64,000 bases of DNA from Candidatus Anaerobutyricum avicola. GTDB taxonomy: Bacteria; Bacillota; Clostridia; Lachnospirales; Lachnospiraceae. The number at the start of each line of letters is the position of its first letter. The first letter of the stretch is position 1. The stretch lies in the NCBI GenBank assembly GCA_019113845.1, contig DXGQ01000054.1:1-64000 (forward strand), in the 5' to 3' direction. This document shows positions 53,885-63,860 of the stretch, one piece after another. The notes below the pieces were generated by a model, which searched no databases, was not told the DNA's origin, and worked only from the letters and a program-made list of their open reading frames with translations. The position numbers and the translations under genes are program-made.

Positions 53885-55426
53885 ATGAGAAAAATCTTTA
53901 AATATCTGACGCATCGTATGGCCATCGTATCTCTGCTGATACTGCTGCAGATCGGATGGGTGGCGTTTTTATTTATCCGGTTTACCTCTTACAGCCGGAT
54001 GATCTCCGTGGCTTTTCGGATTCTCAGCCTCCTGGTCGTTCTTTATATTATACGAAGATATGATAATCCGGCGGTGAAGCTGGCGTGGATCGTGGTGATT
54101 CTTTTATTTCCGCTGTTTGGCGGGCTTTTGTATCTGTATATCGGCGGGAAAAAGCCTACCCGGAATATGCGCCGGAAGCTGGAAGCCACTCTGCAGGAGA
54201 GCGCCAGATATCTGGTCTTTGACCCGAAGATACAGGAAGAACTCAACAAGACGGACACGGTGGCGGCCGGACAGGTCTACTATCTGGAAAAACAGTCCGG
54301 ATTTCCTGCCTGCCGGGATTCGGAGATCGTGTATTTTCCGTCCGGTGAGGAATGTTTTGAGTCGATGCTTGAGGATTTGAAGAAAGCCGAACGGTATATT
54401 TTTCTTGAATATTTTATCATCGAGGAAGGCATCATGTGGAATTCCATCCTGAAGATCCTCACACAGAAGGTGAAAGAGGGCGTGGACGTCCGCGTGATGT
54501 ACGACGATGTGGGAAGTATTTTTGTGCTGCCGTCCAACTATGACCGGAGTCTGCGGGAGAAAGGCATCAAATGTGTCGTATTTAACCGCTATATCCCGCT
54601 GTTGTCCACCGTGTTTAATAACCGGGATCACAGAAAGATCCTGGTCATTGACGACAAGGCGGCTTACACCGGCGGCATTAATTTTGCCGACGAATATATT
54701 AATGAAAAGCAGAGATTCGGCTACTGGAAGGATAACGGCGTCCGGCTTTCGGGCAAAGCCGTGCACAGTATGACAATGATGTTTCTGCAGATGTGGAACA
54801 CCTTTGCGGCGGATAAACTGGATTATAACCGGTTTCTCTATCGTGAGGAGGCCTATACCAGAAATGTGAAAAAGGACGCGCCGGGCATCATTCTGCCGTA
54901 TTCGGACAATCCGCTGGATTCCGAGGGCGTCGGGGAAAATGTGTATCTGAACCTGATCAACAGCGCGGTGCATTACATTTACTTTTTCACACCGTATCTG
55001 ATCATAGATAATGAGCTGATCACCTCTCTCACGCTGGCGGCGAAGCGGGGAGTGGACGTGCGGATCATCACGCCGGGGATCCCGGACAAAAAGATGGTGT
55101 TTCTGGAGACGCAGTCTTACTATGAGCAGCTGGTGGAAGGCGGCGTGCTGATCTTTCAGTACCGGCCTGGGTTTGTGCACAGCAAGGTGGCGGTCTGTGA
55201 CGACCGGTTTGCCACGGTGGGGACCATCAATCTGGACTACCGCAGCCTGTATTTTCATTTTGAAAACGGCGTCTACCTGTACGAGTGTCCGGCGGTAATG
55301 GACATCAAAGAGGATATTCTGACGGCGCTTAAGGACTGTACCAATATCACAAAGGAACTCTGCCGGAAAAATATGTTTTTTCAGCTGGTACAGGGCATCC
55401 TGCGGATCTTCGCGCCGCTTCTGTAG
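53885..55426 (+). CDS. cls: cardiolipin synthase
   Basis: Phospholipase-D family membrane enzyme, 513 residues, that condenses phosphatidylglycerol into cardiolipin. Two N-terminal transmembrane segments are followed by two HKD motifs: FNNRDHRKILVIDDKAAYTGG and FVHSKVAVCDDRFATVGTINLDYRS. GAGCAGGAGG precedes the ATG. It lies 57 bases after addA and could be read through from it, though the functions are unrelated. Confidence 0.93.
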   Translation: MRKIFKYLTHRMAIVSLLILLQIGWVAFLFIRFTSYSRMISVAFRILSLLVVLYIIRRYDNPAVKLAWIVVILLFPLFGGLLYLYIGGKKPTRNMRRKLEATLQESARYLVFDPKIQEELNKTDTVAAGQVYYLEKQSGFPACRDSEIVYFPSGEECFESMLEDLKKAERYIFLEYFIIEEGIMWNSILKILTQKVKEGVDVRVMYDDVGSIFVLPSNYDRSLREKGIKCVVFNRYIPLLSTVFNNRDHRKILVIDDKAAYTGGINFADEYINEKQRFGYWKDNGVRLSGKAVHSMTMMFLQMWNTFAADKLDYNRFLYREEAYTRNVKKDAPGIILPYSDNPLDSEGVGENVYLNLINSAVHYIYFFTPYLIIDNELITSLTLAAKRGVDVRIITPGIPDKKMVFLETQSYYEQLVEGGVLIFQYRPGFVHSKVAVCDDRFATVGTINLDYRSLYFHFENGVYLYECPAVMDIKEDILTALKDCTNITKELCRKNMFFQLVQGILRIFAPLL

Positions 55427-55597
55427 TTATTGCTGGCAGGGCGGCCCCGCCAGTGTCGGGTCAGAGAAGACAGCAGCGGCACCCCTGCACATGGACGGGG
55501 AATGTCTGCTGATGTCAGGTCAGTGATGGCGGGCAGGGCACTCCCGCATGGACAGGAAGCTGTTCACAATATTTGGATAGATTTAAGAGGAAATGTG

Positions 55598-56377
55598 ATG
55601 AAAACGTATGAAAATTTTGCCCGGGTGTATGATGAACTGATGGATAACGTACCCTATGAAGAGTGGGCGCAGTTTCTTTCGGAGAGACTGTCTGCTTACG
55701 GGATATCCGGCGGGCTTATGCTGGATCTGGCCTGCGGCACCGGAAAGATGACGGCGCTGATGGCAGAGAGAGGATTTGACATGATCGGTGTGGATTCCTC
55801 TGTGGATATGCTGCAGATTGCCAGAGAGCGGGCGGCAGAGGGCTGCCTGTATCTGCTGCAGGATATGCGAGAGTTTGAACTTTACGGGACAGTGGGCGCA
55901 GTCATCTCCGTCTGTGACAGTATCAACTATGTGACGGAGGAAGAAGAACTGCTGCAGGTTTTTTCTCTCGTCAATAATTATCTGGATCCGGGCGGCATTT
56001 TTTTATTTGACTTTAATACGGAGCACAAGTACCGGGATGAGATGGGAGAGAGCGTCATCGCTGAGGACCGGGAAGATGTGAGCTTTATCTGGTATAACGA
56101 TTATGATGAGGAAGAACATTTGAATTACATCGACCTGAGCGTGTTCGTGCAGGAGGACGGCGATCTGTTTCGCAAGTTCGAAGAACAGCATGTGCAAAAG
56201 GGGTACACGCTGGAGCAGATGAAGCGCCTGCTGGAGAAAGCCGGGATGGTGTTTCTGGAAGCCTTTGACGGTTACACGAAAGAAAAAGCCCGCGGGGACA
56301 GTGGGAGGATCGTCATTGCCGCCAGAGAGCAGGGAAAAAAGGCAGAATCTCAGATGGACGGGAGACAGGAGAACTGA
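55598..56377 (+). CDS. class I SAM-dependent methyltransferase
   Basis: A 259-residue protein with a Rossmann methyltransferase fold. Motif I is LDLACGTGKMTALMAERGFDMIGVDSS (broken here at about residues 43-69), and the start reads YENFARVYDELMDNVPYEEWAQFL. It belongs to the group often found near hslO or comE genes in Clostridia; the substrate is unknown. I use the ATG at 55598, with AAGAGGAAA upstream. The 56 extra codons of the track run through GC-rich intergenic hairpins. The hslO gene follows 56 bases later. Confidence 0.85.
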   Translation: MKTYENFARVYDELMDNVPYEEWAQFLSERLSAYGISGGLMLDLACGTGKMTALMAERGFDMIGVDSSVDMLQIARERAAEGCLYLLQDMREFELYGTVGAVISVCDSINYVTEEEELLQVFSLVNNYLDPGGIFLFDFNTEHKYRDEMGESVIAEDREDVSFIWYNDYDEEEHLNYIDLSVFVQEDGDLFRKFEEQHVQKGYTLEQMKRLLEKAGMVFLEAFDGYTKEKARGDSGRIVIAAREQGKKAESQMDGRQEN

Positions 56378-56433
56378 TCGTTCCGGGACATCTGTTTACA
56401 TAAGATAGAAAATTACAGAAAAGAGGTACGATT

Positions 56434-57312
56434 ATGGAAGATTATATTATCCGCGGTATGGCGGCCGATCATCAGGTCCGCTTTTTTGCCGCATATTCGA
56501 AAAATCTGGTGGAGGAAGCGAGAAAACGACACGATACCAGTCCGGTGGCTACGGCGGCGCTGGGACGGCTGCTGACGGCAGGAGCCATGATGGGGACCAT
56601 GTGTAAAAACGACACGGATGTGATAACCATCCAGATCAAGTGCAGCGGTCCGATCGGCGGGCTGGTGGTGACGGCGGACGCCAGGGCAAACGTAAAGGGA
56701 TATGTTTACAATAAGGATGTCATGCTGCCGCCGAGCAAGGCAGGCAAGCTGGATGTGGGAAAAGCGCTGGATCTCGGTGTTCTTACGGTCATCAAGGATC
56801 TGGGATTAAAAGAGCCGTATTCCGGACAGACACATCTGGTTTCCGGAGAGATTGCGGAGGATCTGACCTATTACTTTGCCACTTCCGAGCAGATCCCGAC
56901 GTCCGTGGCTCTCGGTGTTCTGATGAATAAGGACAATACGGTACGGCAGGCAGGCGGATTTATCATTCAGATGATGCCGTTCGCGCAGGAGGAAGTGATC
57001 GCGGCGCTGGAAGCCCGGCTGAAAGAGTTCTCTTCGGTGACCAGTCATCTGGATGCGGGGGAGACGCCGGAGGATATGATGAAAAAGCTGTTTGAGGGCT
57101 TTGATATGGAGATTGAAGATAAGGTGCCGACACAGTTTTACTGCAACTGCTCCAAAGAGAGAGTCTCCAAGGCAGTTATCAGCGTCGGCAAAAAGGACTT
57201 ACAGGAGATGATCGCGGAAGGAAAGCCGATCGAGGTTAACTGTCATTTCTGTAATTCTCACTACACATTTACTGTGGAGGAGATGGAAGAGATGTTAAAG
57301 GCGGCAAAATAA
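56434..57312 (+). CDS. hslO: redox-regulated chaperone Hsp33
   Basis: Holding chaperone that is switched on by oxidation, 292 residues. The N-terminal half starts YIIRGMAADHQVRFFAA and contains GRLLTAGAMMG and KCSGPIGGLVVTADA. The C-terminal zinc switch has four Cys as CNC (FYCNCSKERV) and CxxC (VNCHFCNSHY). AAGAGG lies before the ATG. Confidence 0.97.
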   Translation: MEDYIIRGMAADHQVRFFAAYSKNLVEEARKRHDTSPVATAALGRLLTAGAMMGTMCKNDTDVITIQIKCSGPIGGLVVTADARANVKGYVYNKDVMLPPSKAGKLDVGKALDLGVLTVIKDLGLKEPYSGQTHLVSGEIAEDLTYYFATSEQIPTSVALGVLMNKDNTVRQAGGFIIQMMPFAQEEVIAALEARLKEFSSVTSHLDAGETPEDMMKKLFEGFDMEIEDKVPTQFYCNCSKERVSKAVISVGKKDLQEMIAEGKPIEVNCHFCNSHYTFTVEEMEEMLKAAK

Positions 57313-57368
57313 AACGCCGCCCGTGCGAACCGTTCACAGATACATACATGGAACCTGTGAGCGGCGGC
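57306..57368 (-). terminator. terminator of the small membrane protein gene
   Basis: GCCGCC and TCACAG pair with CTGTGA and GGCGGC. On the minus strand the stem is followed by GTTTTATTTT, so it ends the gene at 57388. It may also mark the end of hslO. Confidence 0.7.
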
Positions 57369-57387
57369 AGGACGGCGGATGCTGCAT

Positions 57388-57660
57388 CTATTCAGCAGCT
57401 TCGCTTTTATGAAGCCTGATCGGAATATAACCGCGGCGAACCTTTGCGGCTGCCTTTTGCGGCTTCTCTTCTTTGACAGGCGGGGCGGCCTCCTCTTCCT
57501 CGAAGTCTTCATCGATGAAATCGAGGTCCGCGTCTTCGTCAAACAGATCCTCTTCCACATAGTCATCGAAGAGGTTTCGCACAAAGCGAAGGAGAAGATA
57601 TCCGCCGGTGAAAAGACCGATGACAACGGCTGCGGTAAAAAATAATTTGGTTTTTTTCAT
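57388..57660 (-). CDS. small acidic single-pass membrane protein
   Basis: A 90-residue protein of unknown function. One N-terminal transmembrane segment (about 7-25) is followed by a very acidic stretch (about residues 32-58, FDDYVEEDLFDEDADLDF). A short basic tail with KVRRGYIPIRLHK comes last. AAGGATG lies upstream of the ATG. The leader holds a strong hairpin, CAGGTAAA and CCGCGG with TTTACCTG (57678-57703). Further upstream are the arms GTGTACC and GGTACAC (57711-57747). It is convergent with hslO. Confidence 0.65.
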   Translation of the reverse strand: MKKTKLFFTAAVVIGLFTGGYLLLRFVRNLFDDYVEEDLFDEDADLDFIDEDFEEEEAAPPVKEEKPQKAAAKVRRGYIPIRLHKSEAAE

Positions 57661-57846
57661 GGTAACATCCTTCCTGTCAGGTAAAACCCGCGGGCTTTAC
57701 CTGTGACTCTGTGTACCGTATCATTCTGCTGAAAGGGAATGGTACACTACACTAGTATTTCCTGTTCCCTATATTCTAATACTTTTTTTTATAAACCGCA
57801 AGAGAAACACTGTGAAAAAGCCTGAAAACAGCCTGAAGGACGAAGT

Positions 57847-57895
57847 TTGAAAGGAAACTTTCCAGTCTGCTATTATTGACGCAGTAAATGCGTCA
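57847..57895 (+). promoter_or_regulatory. thyA promoter with inverted repeat at the start point
   Basis: TTGAAA, an 18-base spacer and TATTAT (57871-57876) are followed directly by TGACGCA-GTAAA-TGCGTCA (57877-57895). This straddles the expected transcription start, so it looks more like an operator than an RNA element. Confidence 0.55.
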
Positions 57896-57909
57896 GGGAG
57901 GAAGAAAAG

Positions 57910-58740
57910 ATGAGTTACGCAGATACCGTATTTATCAACATGTGCAAAGATATCATAGAAAACGGATACAGTACCGAGGGAGAAAAGGTACGCCCGAAAT
58001 GGGAGGATGGCTCCTACGCCTATACACTGAAGCGCTTTGGGATCATAAACCGCTATGATCTCTCGAAAGAGTTTCCTGCCATCACCCTGCGAAAGACGTA
58101 CATTCGCTCAGCCATTGATGAGATCCTGTGGATCTGGCAGAAAAAATCCAACAATGTACACGATTTAAACAGTCATATCTGGGATGCCTGGGCGGATGAG
58201 AATGGCTCCATCGGAAAGGCCTACGGCTATCAGCTGGGAGTGAAACACCAGTACAGGGAGGGGGAGATGGACCAGGTGGACCGGGTGCTCTTTGACCTGA
58301 AAGAGAATCCGTACAGCCGGAGGATCATGACCAATACGTACGTCCACGCAGATCTCCACGAGATGAACCTCTATCCCTGCGCCTACAGTATGACATTTAA
58401 TGTGACGGGCAACAAGTTAAATGCAATCTTAAATCAGCGCTCTCAGGATGTGCTCACGGCGGGTAACTGGAACGTGGTGCAGTATGCGGCGCTCCTCATG
58501 ATGATCAGCCAGGTGAGCGGATTTGAGCCGGGGGAGCTGGTGCATGTGATCGCGGACGCGCACATTTATGACCGCCACATCCCGATCGTAAAAGAGCTTA
58601 TCACCCGTCCGACCTTTGCGGCGCCGAAGGTGACGCTCAATCCGGAAGTGAAGAACTTCTATGACTTTACGGTGGATGATTTCACCATTGAAGGTTATGA
58701 GGCGGGACCACAGGTAAAAAATATACCGGTTGCCGTTTAA
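57910..58740 (+). CDS. thyA: thymidylate synthase
   Basis: Methylates dUMP to dTMP using methylenetetrahydrofolate. The 276-residue protein has the catalytic Cys157 in NLYPCAYSMTFNV, the phosphate-binding YSRRIM, and the folate/dUMP segment NQRSQDVLTAGNWNVVQYA. GGAGGAAG lies before the ATG. folA follows about 110 bases later and regenerates the folate cofactor, the usual pairing. Confidence 0.97.
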   Translation: MSYADTVFINMCKDIIENGYSTEGEKVRPKWEDGSYAYTLKRFGIINRYDLSKEFPAITLRKTYIRSAIDEILWIWQKKSNNVHDLNSHIWDAWADENGSIGKAYGYQLGVKHQYREGEMDQVDRVLFDLKENPYSRRIMTNTYVHADLHEMNLYPCAYSMTFNVTGNKLNAILNQRSQDVLTAGNWNVVQYAALLMMISQVSGFEPGELVHVIADAHIYDRHIPIVKELITRPTFAAPKVTLNPEVKNFYDFTVDDFTIEGYEAGPQVKNIPVAV

Positions 58741-58849
58741 AGAAGTCCGGAAGACTGCGCAGTATCCTGCGCGGCGGATGCAGTATCCAGTATAACGACG
58801 GATCATGGTGTGTCCGGACAGTAAAGAGAGACGATGAGGAGGAAAAAGC

Positions 58850-59350
58850 ATGCATGCGATCGTAGCGGCAGATAAAAACTGGGGCATCGGCAGAAATAAT
58901 GAACTGCTGGTGCGTATTCCCAATGATATGAAAAATTTCCGTCGCCTGACGGAAGGAAATGTAGTTGTGATGGGAAGAAAGACGCTGGAGAGTTTTCCGG
59001 GCGGAAAGCCGCTTCCAAACCGTGTCAATATCGTGTTGACCAGACAGGAAGGGTATGACGGGAAGGGCGCGGTAGTCGTACACAGCGAGGAGGAGCTCAG
59101 AGAAGAGCTGGCGAAATATACGGAGGAGATCTTCATCATCGGCGGGGAAAGTATTTACCGGATGATGCTTCCGTACTGTGAGGACGCTTATGTGACCTGC
59201 CTGGATTACGCCTATGAGGCGGACACCTGGATGCCGGACTTAAACAGAGAGGACGGCTGGGAACTGGCGGAAAGAGGAGAAGAGCAGACCTGCTTTGATC
59301 TCATTTATTATTTTACTACTTATAAAAATACAGCATGTAAAAAGTTTTAG
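58850..59350 (+). CDS. folA: dihydrofolate reductase
   Basis: NADPH-dependent reduction of dihydrofolate to tetrahydrofolate. It is 166 residues, the usual size. The start HAIVAADKNWGIGRNNELL, RIPNDMKNFRRLTEGNVVVMGRKTLESF and FIIGGESIYRMML are canonical. AGGAGGAAA precedes the ATG. It lies between thyA and queF. Confidence 0.97.
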   Translation: MHAIVAADKNWGIGRNNELLVRIPNDMKNFRRLTEGNVVVMGRKTLESFPGGKPLPNRVNIVLTRQEGYDGKGAVVVHSEEELREELAKYTEEIFIIGGESIYRMMLPYCEDAYVTCLDYAYEADTWMPDLNREDGWELAERGEEQTCFDLIYYFTTYKNTACKKF

Positions 59351-59362
59351 AGGAAGAAGATT

Positions 59363-59860
59363 ATGAGTACAAGAACGAAAGAAGAGTTATCCGGCATCTC
59401 GCTCCTGGGCGATCAGAGGACAAAATATCCGCAGGACTATGCGCCGGAGATGCTGGAGACATTTATCAATAAACATCAGGATCATGATTATTTTGTCAAA
59501 TTTAACTGTCCGGAGTTTACCAGTCTTTGTCCGATGACAGGACAGCCGGATTTTGCCACGATCTATATTTCTTATGTCCCGGATGTGCGGATGGTGGAGA
59601 GCAAATCTCTCAAGCTTTATCTGTTCAGTTTCCGCAATCACGGAGACTTTCATGAAGACTGTGTGAATATTATCATGAAGGATCTGATTCGGCTCATGGA
59701 TCCGAAATACATTGAAGTGTGGGGCAAATTTACGCCGAGAGGCGGCATTTCCATCGACCCGTACACCAATTATGGAAGACCGGGCACCCGGTGGGAGGAA
59801 GTGGCTGCGTACCGTCTGGAACGCCATGATCTGTATCCGGAAAAAGTGGACAACCGATAG
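59363..59860 (+). CDS. queF: NADPH-dependent 7-cyano-7-deazaguanine reductase
   Basis: Reduces preQ0 to preQ1 in queuosine synthesis. The 165-residue protein is the short unimodular type. The nucleophile Cys56 and Asp63 lie in [17 protein letters not shown]; the QueF motif [21 protein letters not shown] follows. AGAGGAAGA precedes the ATG, 12 bases after folA, so they are cotranscribed. queC, queD and queE are not in the window, and I saw no preQ1 riboswitch. Confidence 0.96.
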   Translation: MSTRTKEELSGISLLGDQRTKYPQDYAPEMLETFINKHQDHDYFVKFNCPEFTSLCPMTGQPDFATIYISYVPDVRMVESKSLKLYLFSFRNHGDFHEDCVNIIMKDLIRLMDPKYIEVWGKFTPRGGISIDPYTNYGRPGTRWEEVAAYRLERHDLYPEKVDNR

Positions 59861-59926
59861 ACAGCAAAATAATGATAAAATTCTGTTTGCAGAGTACTGT
59901 CTGAAAAAATGCGAACAAATTTTCGA

Positions 59927-59961
59927 GAACACTTGTTTTGTTTTGGGACGCATGGTATAAT
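59927..59961 (+). promoter_or_regulatory. recA promoter with LexA (SOS) box over the -35
   Basis: GAACACTTGTTT (59927-59938) matches the Gram-positive LexA box GAAC-N4-GTTC with one change. Its right half forms the -35 TTGTTT. A 17-base spacer leads to an extended -10, TGG-TATAAT (59956-59961). A weaker half-match, GAACAAATTTTC, lies just upstream. LexA binding would block RNA polymerase until DNA damage. Confidence 0.85.
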
Positions 59962-60002
59962 AGTTGCACGCGGCATGTGCCGCAGCGGGAGGATATGGAA
60001 TT

Positions 60003-61154
60003 ATGAGCAGTAGAGAAGAAAAGATGACCGCACTCAATAATGCGGTGGCAGCGATTGAGAAGAATTTTGGTAAGGGTTCCGTGATGAAGCTGGGAGACGC
60101 TTCGAATATCCAGGTGGATACGATTCCGACGGGCTCCATCAGTCTGGATGTGGCTCTGGGGGTCGGAGGGATTCCGCGGGGAAGGATCATTGAGATCTAC
60201 GGACCGGAGTCCAGTGGTAAGACGACAGTCGCCCTGCATATGATTGCCGAGGCGCAGAAGAGAGACGGTATTGCCGGTTTCATTGACGCGGAGCATGCGC
60301 TGGATCCGCAGTATGCCAAGAGGATCGGCGTGGATATTGATAACCTGTACATTTCCCAGCCGGACCACGGAGAGCAGGCGCTGGAGATCGCGGAGACGAT
60401 GATCCGTTCCGGCGCTCTGGATATCGTGATCATCGACTCTGTGGCGGCGCTGGTGCCGAAGGCGGAGATTGACGGGGATATGGATGAGCTGCAGGTGGGA
60501 CTGCATGCCCGTCTCATGTCCAAGGCCATGCGTAAGCTCACCGGTGTGATCGACAAGTCCAACTGTGTGGTCGTGTTCATCAACCAGCTCCGTGAGAAGG
60601 TTGGCGTGATGTTCGGTAATCCGGAGACGACCACGGGCGGACGGGCGCTTAAGTTCTATGCTTCCGTCCGGATGGATGTGCGCCGTGTGGAGTCCATCAA
60701 GCAGAATGGAGAGATTGTCGGCAACCATACCCGTGTGAAGGTTGTGAAGAATAAGGTGGCGCCGCCGTTCCGTGAGGCGGAGTTTGATATCATGTTCGGA
60801 CAGGGAATCTCCAGAGAGGGCGACGTCCTTGACCTGGGTGTGAAGGTCGGCGCGATCGCCAAGAGCGGTTCCTGGTATTCCTATGAGGGAGAGAAGATCG
60901 GACAGGGCAGGGAGAATGCCAAGATTTTCTTAAAAGAGCATCCGGATATCATGAAGAAAGTGGAGAATCAGGTGCGTACTTTCTACGGACTGCCGACAGA
61001 TGTGCTGGCGGATGCGCCGGAGAGCGAAGCGGCGGGAGACCGGAACAGTTCCGCCAGAGGAACGGCTGGAAAGAACGCGGCGGATGCCGGCAAAAGTACG
61101 GCTGCAAAGCAGGCCGGAGAGAATCCGTCTGCGGCAGCAGATCCTAAAGCTTAA
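60003..61154 (+). CDS. recA: recombinase RecA
   Basis: Strand-exchange protein and co-protease for LexA. The 383-residue protein has Walker [14 protein letters not shown] near residue 66, the [15 protein letters not shown] region, [14 protein letters not shown] and the DNA-binding loop 2 region [17 protein letters not shown]. Start at ATG 60003, 10 bases after GGGAGG; the track start is 13 codons early. The last 50 residues are Ala-, Gly- and Lys-rich and disordered. In many RecA proteins the tail is acidic. recX follows. Confidence 0.98.
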   Translation: MSSREEKMTALNNAVAAIEKNFGKGSVMKLGDASNIQVDTIPTGSISLDVALGVGGIPRGRIIEIYGPESSGKTTVALHMIAEAQKRDGIAGFIDAEHALDPQYAKRIGVDIDNLYISQPDHGEQALEIAETMIRSGALDIVIIDSVAALVPKAEIDGDMDELQVGLHARLMSKAMRKLTGVIDKSNCVVVFINQLREKVGVMFGNPETTTGGRALKFYASVRMDVRRVESIKQNGEIVGNHTRVKVVKNKVAPPFREAEFDIMFGQGISREGDVLDLGVKVGAIAKSGSWYSYEGEKIGQGRENAKIFLKEHPDIMKKVENQVRTFYGLPTDVLADAPESEAAGDRNSSARGTAGKNAADAGKSTAAKQAGENPSAAADPKA

Positions 61155-61171
61155 GCAGGACGGGACGTATC

Positions 61172-61798
61172 ATGGAGTATGTGATCCATCTGCAGGAGAC
61201 CGGAAAAAAGAAGATATATGTGGAACCGGAGTACGGGGAAGGCATCTATCTGTATCCGGGTGAGATAAAAAAACAGAAGCTTACGGAGGGCACAGTCATT
61301 TCTGAGGAGACCTTTTTTCGCCTGCGGGAGGAGTATGCCATCCCGCGGGCAAAAAAAAGGGCGCTCGGGATCCTGGTAAAAAGGGACTGTACGGAGAGAG
61401 AACTCAGGGATAAACTGAAGAACTCTCTCAACGATTCCTTCTCCGTGGACAGAGCGATCGACTTTGTGAAGGCGCAGGGATATGTGGACGATGAACGTTA
61501 CGCCGCAGAGTATCTGTCTTACAAAAGAGGAAAAAAGAGTTATCGCCAGATCCGCATGGAACTTATGAGAAAAGGGATCTCCGGCGCGACCCTCGACGCG
61601 TTGTTTGAGGAGGCCGGCGGTCAGACAGAAGAAGATCTCCGGCCGCATGTGTACCGGTATATCCGGAAGTTTCCCGTGCTGGACGCGGTGGCCAGGCAGA
61701 AGACCTGCGCGCATTTTTGCCGGAAGGGATATGCCGCGGGGCTTGTCCGGGAGATTCTGGAGGAGATCGGGTCAGAGGAGGAACAGGCAGAACTCTGA
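61172..61798 (+). CDS. recX: RecX family regulator of RecA
   Basis: Modulates RecA filaments. The 208-residue protein has an N-terminal extension of about 60 residues, then three-helix RecX repeats: RALGILVKRDCTERELRDKL, VKAQGYVDDERYAAEYL and YRQIRMELMRKGIS. It begins 17 bases after recA and so shares its SOS promoter. Confidence 0.92.
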   Translation: MEYVIHLQETGKKKIYVEPEYGEGIYLYPGEIKKQKLTEGTVISEETFFRLREEYAIPRAKKRALGILVKRDCTERELRDKLKNSLNDSFSVDRAIDFVKAQGYVDDERYAAEYLSYKRGKKSYRQIRMELMRKGISGATLDALFEEAGGQTEEDLRPHVYRYIRKFPVLDAVARQKTCAHFCRKGYAAGLVREILEEIGSEEEQAEL

Positions 61799-61965
61799 CG
61801 CGTCCCGCAGGCACCCGGACAGGGACCCGAAGGTGTGAGTATTTCCTTTTGATTCTTAAGAGTAACCTGTCTGTATTTGTAATAAGTTGACAGAAAAGTA
61901 ATCTTTTTAGTGAAAGTATATGTGCAATGTGAATAATAAAAAGAATTTTGCGGCATAGATTTTGC

Positions 61966-61994
61966 TTGACTTTTTATTAAAAAAAGTTTAGAAT
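61966..61994 (+). promoter_or_regulatory. rny promoter
   Basis: TTGACT, a 17-base spacer and TAGAAT, about 90 bases upstream of the start codon. A second TTGACA near 62009 has no clear -10. The leader also holds ACATAAC/GTTATGT arms, and an AGGAG-GTG-CTCCT hairpin (62064-62076) covering the ribosome binding site. Confidence 0.65.
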
Positions 61995-62082
61995 CTAAGT
62001 GTTGTACTTTGACATAACTTATAGACCATATGGGTTATGTTTCCGTATAATGAAAATTAAATAAGGAGGTGCTCCTGTAGAT

Positions 62083-63633
62083 ATGGGTCCAATCACTGTG
62101 ATTGCTGTTCTTATTGCAGTTGTTCTGACTGCTCCGATCTCGGCCGTGATCGCTATGAACTATCGTAAGAAGGTAGCGGAGGCGAAGATAGGCAGTGCGG
62201 AGGAGAAGGCCAGAGAGATCATCGACGATGCTTTAAAGACTGCCGAATCCAAGAAAAGGGAGGCTTTGCTTGAAGCAAAAGAAGAATCCATCAAGGCAAA
62301 GAACGATTTTGAAAAAGAAAGCAGGGAACGCAGAGCGGAGCTCCAGAGATATGAGAAACGTGTCCTGAATAAGGAGGAAGCGGTCGACCGCAAGTCCGAC
62401 ATCCTCGAGAAGAAGGAACAGTCTCTCGCTCACAAGGAGAGTTCGCTTGAGAAGCAAAGAGCAAAGGTTGAGGAGTTGCACGCAAAACGTCTGCAGGAAC
62501 TGGAAAGAATTTCAGGTTTAACCTCTGAACAAGCAAAAGACTATCTGCTTAAAACTGTCGAAGATGATGTAAAACGAGAGATGGCTGTGATGGTGAAGGA
62601 AATGGAAACCAGAGCCAAAGAAGACGCAGCCAAAAAAGCCAAAGAGTATGTCGTCACAGCGATTCAGAAATGTGCGGCAGACCATGTGGCGGAAGCAACA
62701 ATTTCTTTAGTTCAGCTGCCGAACGATGAGATGAAGGGCAGGATCATCGGGCGTGAAGGCCGGAATATCCGTACCCTTGAGACATTGACAGGCGTTGATT
62801 TAATAATTGATGATACTCCGGAAGCAGTCATCTTATCAAGCTTTGATCCGATTCGGAGAGAAGTGGCGAGGATCGCTCTTGAGAAGCTGATTGTAGACGG
62901 AAGGATTCATCCAGCGAGAATTGAAGAGATGGTCGAAAAAGCGAAGAATGAAGTAGAGCAGACCATGCGGGAGGAAGGCGAGGCCGCCGTACTGGAAGTC
63001 GGCGTACATGGCATCCGACCGGAACTGGTTCGTCTGCTTGGCAAGATGAAATATCGGACAAGCTACGGACAGAATGCTCTCAAACATTCCATCGAAGTAG
63101 CACAGTTGGCCGGTCTCCTTGCTGGAGAGATTGGGGAAGATGTACGTTTGGCAAAAAGAGCCGGACTGCTTCATGACATCGGTAAATCCGTTGACCATGA
63201 GATGGAGGGCTCTCATATTTCAATAGGTGTTGATTTATGTAAGAGATACAAAGAATCTCAAGTCGTAATAAACGCTGTGGAATCTCATCATGGAGACGTT
63301 GAACCGACCAGTTTGATTGCCTGTCTTGTACAGGCGGCAGATGCTATTTCCGCTGCGAGACCTGGTGCCAGACGTGAAACATTGGAGACGTATACGACGA
63401 GATTGAAACAGTTGGAAGAAATAGCCGACGCCCACAAGGGTGTTGAGAAGACTTTTGCCATTCAGGCCGGTAGAGAAATTCGAGTAATGGTAGTTCCTGA
63501 ACAGGTAAGCGACGCGGATATGGTTTTACTGGCCAGAGATATATCCAAGCAGATCGAGAACGAGCTTGATTATCCTGGACAGATTAAAGTAAATGTGATC
63601 CGTGAATCCAGATCGGTCGCTTATGCAAAGTAA
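62083..63633 (+). CDS. rny: ribonuclease Y
   Basis: Membrane-anchored endoribonuclease that starts mRNA decay in Firmicutes, 516 residues. An N-terminal transmembrane segment (1-25) leads to a long charged coiled coil (25-200), then a KH domain ([29 protein letters not shown]) and an HD domain ([21 protein letters not shown] near 365). The C-terminus ends [16 protein letters not shown], as in other members. AAGGAGGTG lies 11 bases before the ATG. Confidence 0.97.
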   Translation: MGPITVIAVLIAVVLTAPISAVIAMNYRKKVAEAKIGSAEEKAREIIDDALKTAESKKREALLEAKEESIKAKNDFEKESRERRAELQRYEKRVLNKEEAVDRKSDILEKKEQSLAHKESSLEKQRAKVEELHAKRLQELERISGLTSEQAKDYLLKTVEDDVKREMAVMVKEMETRAKEDAAKKAKEYVVTAIQKCAADHVAEATISLVQLPNDEMKGRIIGREGRNIRTLETLTGVDLIIDDTPEAVILSSFDPIRREVARIALEKLIVDGRIHPARIEEMVEKAKNEVEQTMREEGEAAVLEVGVHGIRPELVRLLGKMKYRTSYGQNALKHSIEVAQLAGLLAGEIGEDVRLAKRAGLLHDIGKSVDHEMEGSHISIGVDLCKRYKESQVVINAVESHHGDVEPTSLIACLVQAADAISAARPGARRETLETYTTRLKQLEEIADAHKGVEKTFAIQAGREIRVMVVPEQVSDADMVLLARDISKQIENELDYPGQIKVNVIRESRSVAYAK

Positions 63634-63680
63634 TGCCTGAGAAAACAAGACGATGCATACATCGTCAGGATGCATAGAAA

Positions 63681-63730
63681 GGGGTCGCCTTTCACAGACG
63701 GGGAGTCTGTGAGAGGCGGCCTCTTTTTCT
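63681..63730 (+). terminator. rny terminator
   Basis: GGTCGCCTTTCACAGAC pairs with GTCTGTGAGAGGCGGCC (two mismatches) around a short loop, then CTCTTTTTCTTT. Confidence 0.88.
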
Positions 63731-63860
63731 TTCGCCGGGAAAACGGTACCGGGAAAAAGGGCGCCGGGAGTGACTGTGCAGAGGGATATGAAGATCTCCG
63801 GAGAAATCTGTCCCGGGCGGAGAGAAAGAAGCAGGTATAAATACGCTTTTCGTGAATACA

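Noticed and set aside
59340-59365. preQ1 riboswitch upstream of queF
   Set aside because: Only 12 bases separate folA and queF, and no pseudoknot-like element is visible near the folA or thyA starts.
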